Assembly (NCBI GenBank): GCA_021812735.1
Contig: JAKAMV010000573.1
Span: 1-6,784, forward strand
Length of the DNA: 6,784 nucleotides
Reading direction: 5' to 3'
From: Chloroflexota bacterium
GTDB lineage: Bacteria; Chloroflexota; Limnocylindria; Limnocylindrales; CSP1-4
Part shown: positions 5,027 to 6,784 of the stretch, piece after piece
How positions within the stretch are numbered: the stretch's first letter is position 1
Layout of the letters: every line of letters starts with the position of its first letter
Notes under the pieces: generated by a model
The model's database searches: none
Seen by the model: the letters and a program-made list of their open reading frames with translations, nothing else
Told to the model about the DNA's origin: nothing
Program-made: the position numbers and the translations under genes

Positions 5027-5671
5027 ATGACGATGCGGATCGGAGTCCTGGCCCTGCAGGGGGCCTTCGCGGAGCATGTCGCCTCGCTGCGTGCCGTGGG
5101 CGCGGAGCCTCTCGAGGTGCGCCTGCCCGCCCAGCTCGACGACGTCGACGGCCTGATCATCCCGGGCGGCGAGAGCACGACCATGCGCAAGCTCATCGAC
5201 CGCTGGGGGCTGCGCCAGCCCATCCTCGACCTGGCCGGACGTGGCGCGCCGATCTTCGGCACCTGTGCCGGCATGATCGTGCTCGCCAGCGAGATCGCCG
5301 GCGGCGAGGAGCCGGTCCTCCCCCTGCTCGACGTCACGGTGGAGCGCAACGCCTTCGGGCGCCAGCTCGACAGCTTCGAGACCGACCTCGACGTCCCGCT
5401 GCTGGGAGACCGCCCGGTCCATGCGGTGTTCATCCGCGCCCCGGTCATCGAGCGCGTGGCGCCGGACGTGGACGTGATGGCGCGCCTGCCCGACGGGCGC
5501 GTCGTGGCCGTTCGGCAGCGCAACGTGATCGCGACCTCGTTCCACCCGGAGCTGTCCGGCGAGAGCCGGTTCCACCGCCTGGTGTCCACGATGGCCGCCG
5601 AGCACGCCGATCCCGGCGAGGGGGTCGGGCGCCGCCCGTATCCCACTCGCCGCTCGCAGCAAGGGCGGTGA
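5027..5671 (+). CDS. pdxT: Pyridoxal 5'-phosphate synthase, glutaminase subunit PdxT
   Basis: PdxT hydrolyses glutamine and channels ammonia to PdxS in the PLP synthase complex. The class I glutaminase triad is intact: Cys80 in FGTCAGMIVLA, His173 and Glu175 in SFHPEL. PGGES (47-51) and the following TTMRKL are the family's oxyanion-region signature, and RNAFGRQLDSFE (107-118) is the conserved substrate-side segment. GGAGG (5014-5018) stands 8 nt before ATG 5027; a second in-frame ATG two codons later is a less well placed alternative. The protein is 214 residues, about 20 longer than typical, because of a basic tail (about 192-214, ending RRSQQGR) beyond the usual C-terminus. The tail looks unstructured and its role is unknown. 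Confidence 0.97.
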   Translation: MTMRIGVLALQGAFAEHVASLRAVGAEPLEVRLPAQLDDVDGLIIPGGESTTMRKLIDRWGLRQPILDLAGRGAPIFGTCAGMIVLASEIAGGEEPVLPLLDVTVERNAFGRQLDSFETDLDVPLLGDRPVHAVFIRAPVIERVAPDVDVMARLPDGRVVAVRQRNVIATSFHPELSGESRFHRLVSTMAAEHADPGEGVGRRPYPTRRSQQGR

Positions 5672-5678
5672 TCCCACC

Positions 5679-6719
5679 GTGGCCCGGAGCACCGGCAAGG
5701 TTCGGGCAGCGCGGCTGACGGACCTCGCCGCCCTCGGCGAGCTGTCCCGCCGCGCCCAGGGGGACGAGGAGGCGACGCGCTCGCTCGGCCTGCCCGTGAG
5801 CGGACCGCCGATCGGGGTCTTCAGCCTGTTCCGCCTGCCGCTGGGCGCCTTCCAGCCGCATGACGCCCTGTACGTGTTCGACCGCGACAGCCACATCGCC
5901 GGCCTGCTGCGCGTGGAGCGCGATTCCGGCCGCGACGAGTGGACGGTGGTGGAGCTCGACGCGGTGGGCGGCCTCGATGCCGGCGACGTCCGCTTCCGAC
6001 TGGTCCAGCACCTGCTGCGCGACGGGGCGAAGCGGGGCGCCACGCGGTTCCACGTGGCGTGCGCCGACGCCGACGACAACGTGGAGCTGTTCATGCAGGC
6101 GGGGTTCGCGCGCTTCGGCGACGAGCGGATCCTGTTCCGCGAGCCGGGCGACCTGCCGGCGCCCTGGACGGAGGCCGAGACCCGCAAGGCGGGCATCCAC
6201 CCGACCGGCCCGCTCCACGCGCTCGCGCTGTCGCGGCTCTACGCGGCGGTGACGCCCTCGCCGGTCCAGCGGCTGGAGTGCCTGCGCCTGGTCGACTGGG
6301 AGCGCCTCGGGAGGGACTGGCGGATCCCCCGCAGCTCGCTCAACCCCATCCTGCGCTTCGCCGACGTCTACACGTTCGTCCTCCATGCGCCCAATGGCGG
6401 CCGGGACGGGACGCAGCTGGACGCGTTCGTCCAGATCGGCGTCGCCAAGGAGGACCAGCCGCACTACCTCAAGATCATCGCCCGGCCCGAGGCGGACACC
6501 GGCCCGTTGGCCCGCTTCGCGCTCGGGGTCATCGCCGAGCGCGCGGACAAGGCCACCCGCAACGAGGGGGTCATTGCGCCGGTGCGAACCTACGAGTCGC
6601 CGCTCGACCGGCGGCTCGAGGAGGAGGGCTTCAACGACATCGCAACCGTCACGCTCCTGATGAAGGAGACCCTGGTCCGCGTCGCCGAGCCGCGCCTGGT
6701 CCCGGCCGGCGTCCGGTGA
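5679..6719 (+). CDS. GNAT-like protein with two acetyltransferase-fold lobes
   Basis: This 346-residue protein looks like two GNAT lobes in tandem. Lobe 1 (about 8-155) begins VRAARLTDLAALGELSRRA, has the strands IAGLLRVER (73-81) and WTVVELDAVG (88-97), a helix RFRLVQHLLRDGAKRGA (105-121), and the motif-B-like FHVACADADDNVELFMQAGF (124-143). Lobe 2 (about 228-335) has AFVQIGV (249-255), YLKIIARPEAD (263-273) and PLDRRLEEEGF (308-318). Neither lobe shows a clear Q/RxxGxG/A acetyl-CoA pyrophosphate loop, so catalytic activity is uncertain. The start GTG 5679 is 7 nt after the pdxT stop, so the gene is probably co-transcribed and translationally coupled. The partly overlapping GGTGATCC (5667-5674) matches the anti-Shine-Dalgarno complement but sits close to the start. 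Function and substrate are unknown; a link to PLP metabolism is suggested only by position. Confidence 0.75.
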   Translation: MARSTGKVRAARLTDLAALGELSRRAQGDEEATRSLGLPVSGPPIGVFSLFRLPLGAFQPHDALYVFDRDSHIAGLLRVERDSGRDEWTVVELDAVGGLDAGDVRFRLVQHLLRDGAKRGATRFHVACADADDNVELFMQAGFARFGDERILFREPGDLPAPWTEAETRKAGIHPTGPLHALALSRLYAAVTPSPVQRLECLRLVDWERLGRDWRIPRSSLNPILRFADVYTFVLHAPNGGRDGTQLDAFVQIGVAKEDQPHYLKIIARPEADTGPLARFALGVIAERADKATRNEGVIAPVRTYESPLDRRLEEEGFNDIATVTLLMKETLVRVAEPRLVPAGVR

Positions 6720-6744
6720 TTGATCGATAGGAGGTCCCACAGGC

Positions 6745-6784
6745 GTGGAAGAGCAGATGCGGCAGCGCGCAGCCGCCGACGACC
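6745..6784 (+). CDS. Start of an unidentified gene, cut by the window edge
   Basis: AGGAGGT (6729-6735) is the strongest Shine-Dalgarno sequence in the window and lies 9 nt before GTG 6745. The thirteen visible codons give MEEQMRQRAAADD, a charged N-terminus without signal-peptide character. The gap to the preceding gene is 25 bp, so it probably belongs to the same operon. Too little is visible to name a product. ATG 6757 is an alternative start but is too far from the ribosome binding site. Confidence 0.6.
   Translation, partial: MEEQMRQRAAADD

Noticed and set aside
3994..5646. 550-residue minus-strand open frame opposite pdxS and pdxT
   Set aside because: It is a shadow of two genes whose active-site residues are all in place.
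5445..6740. 431-residue minus-strand open frame opposite the GNAT-like gene
   Set aside because: It has repetitive charged composition without motifs, and the plus-strand frame has GNAT-like structure and operon spacing.

Overview
The window is GC-rich throughout, with coding regions packed on both strands and at least one gene that may be transcribed without a leader. It encodes the PdxS/PdxT route to pyridoxal 5'-phosphate, uses GTG starts often, and has Shine-Dalgarno sites only at some genes. This fits a high-GC, non-proteobacterial lineage such as Chloroflexota or a deep actinobacterial relative. No rRNA or other phylogenetic marker is present, so the lineage is an inference.

Left part (1-1459, minus strand): a two-gene start of an operon that runs leftward out of the window. 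A strong-looking promoter (-35 at 1454-1459, -10 at 1432-1437) is followed at once by a large inverted repeat (1389-1420), then a SorC/DeoR-type sugar-phosphate-responsive regulator (400-1374). Overlapping its stop by 8 nt is an RpiB-type sugar-phosphate isomerase (1-407, cut by the window edge). That isomerase carries a predicted amphipathic N-terminal helix and a long Ala/Gly/Pro/Ser/Thr linker ahead of its catalytic domain, which is the layout of cargo enzymes of bacterial microcompartments (BMCs). An RpiB homologue with a SorC-type regulator suggests the edge of a sugar-phosphate-utilising BMC locus. No shell gene lies inside the window, so this is a prediction about the unseen DNA to the left. 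It is the most interesting signal here.

Middle (1488-3453): a cytoplasmic serine beta-lactamase-like hydrolase (minus strand) is divergent from a GbsR/MarR-type winged-helix regulator (plus strand), with 115 bp between their starts. The regulator has an extra C-terminal helical region.

Gap (3454-4113): about 660 bp without a convincing gene. It begins with a cluster of GC-rich palindromes (probable terminator) and ends with the control region of the next operon: two copies of a 15-bp imperfect palindrome spaced 22 bp apart, a probable extended -10 and a leader of roughly 90 nt.

Right part (4114-6784, plus strand): pdxS, pdxT, a two-lobed GNAT-like protein and the first 13 codons of another gene, closely spaced and probably one operon. 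PdxS and PdxT form the glutamine-dependent PLP synthase. The roles of the GNAT-like gene and the last gene are unknown.
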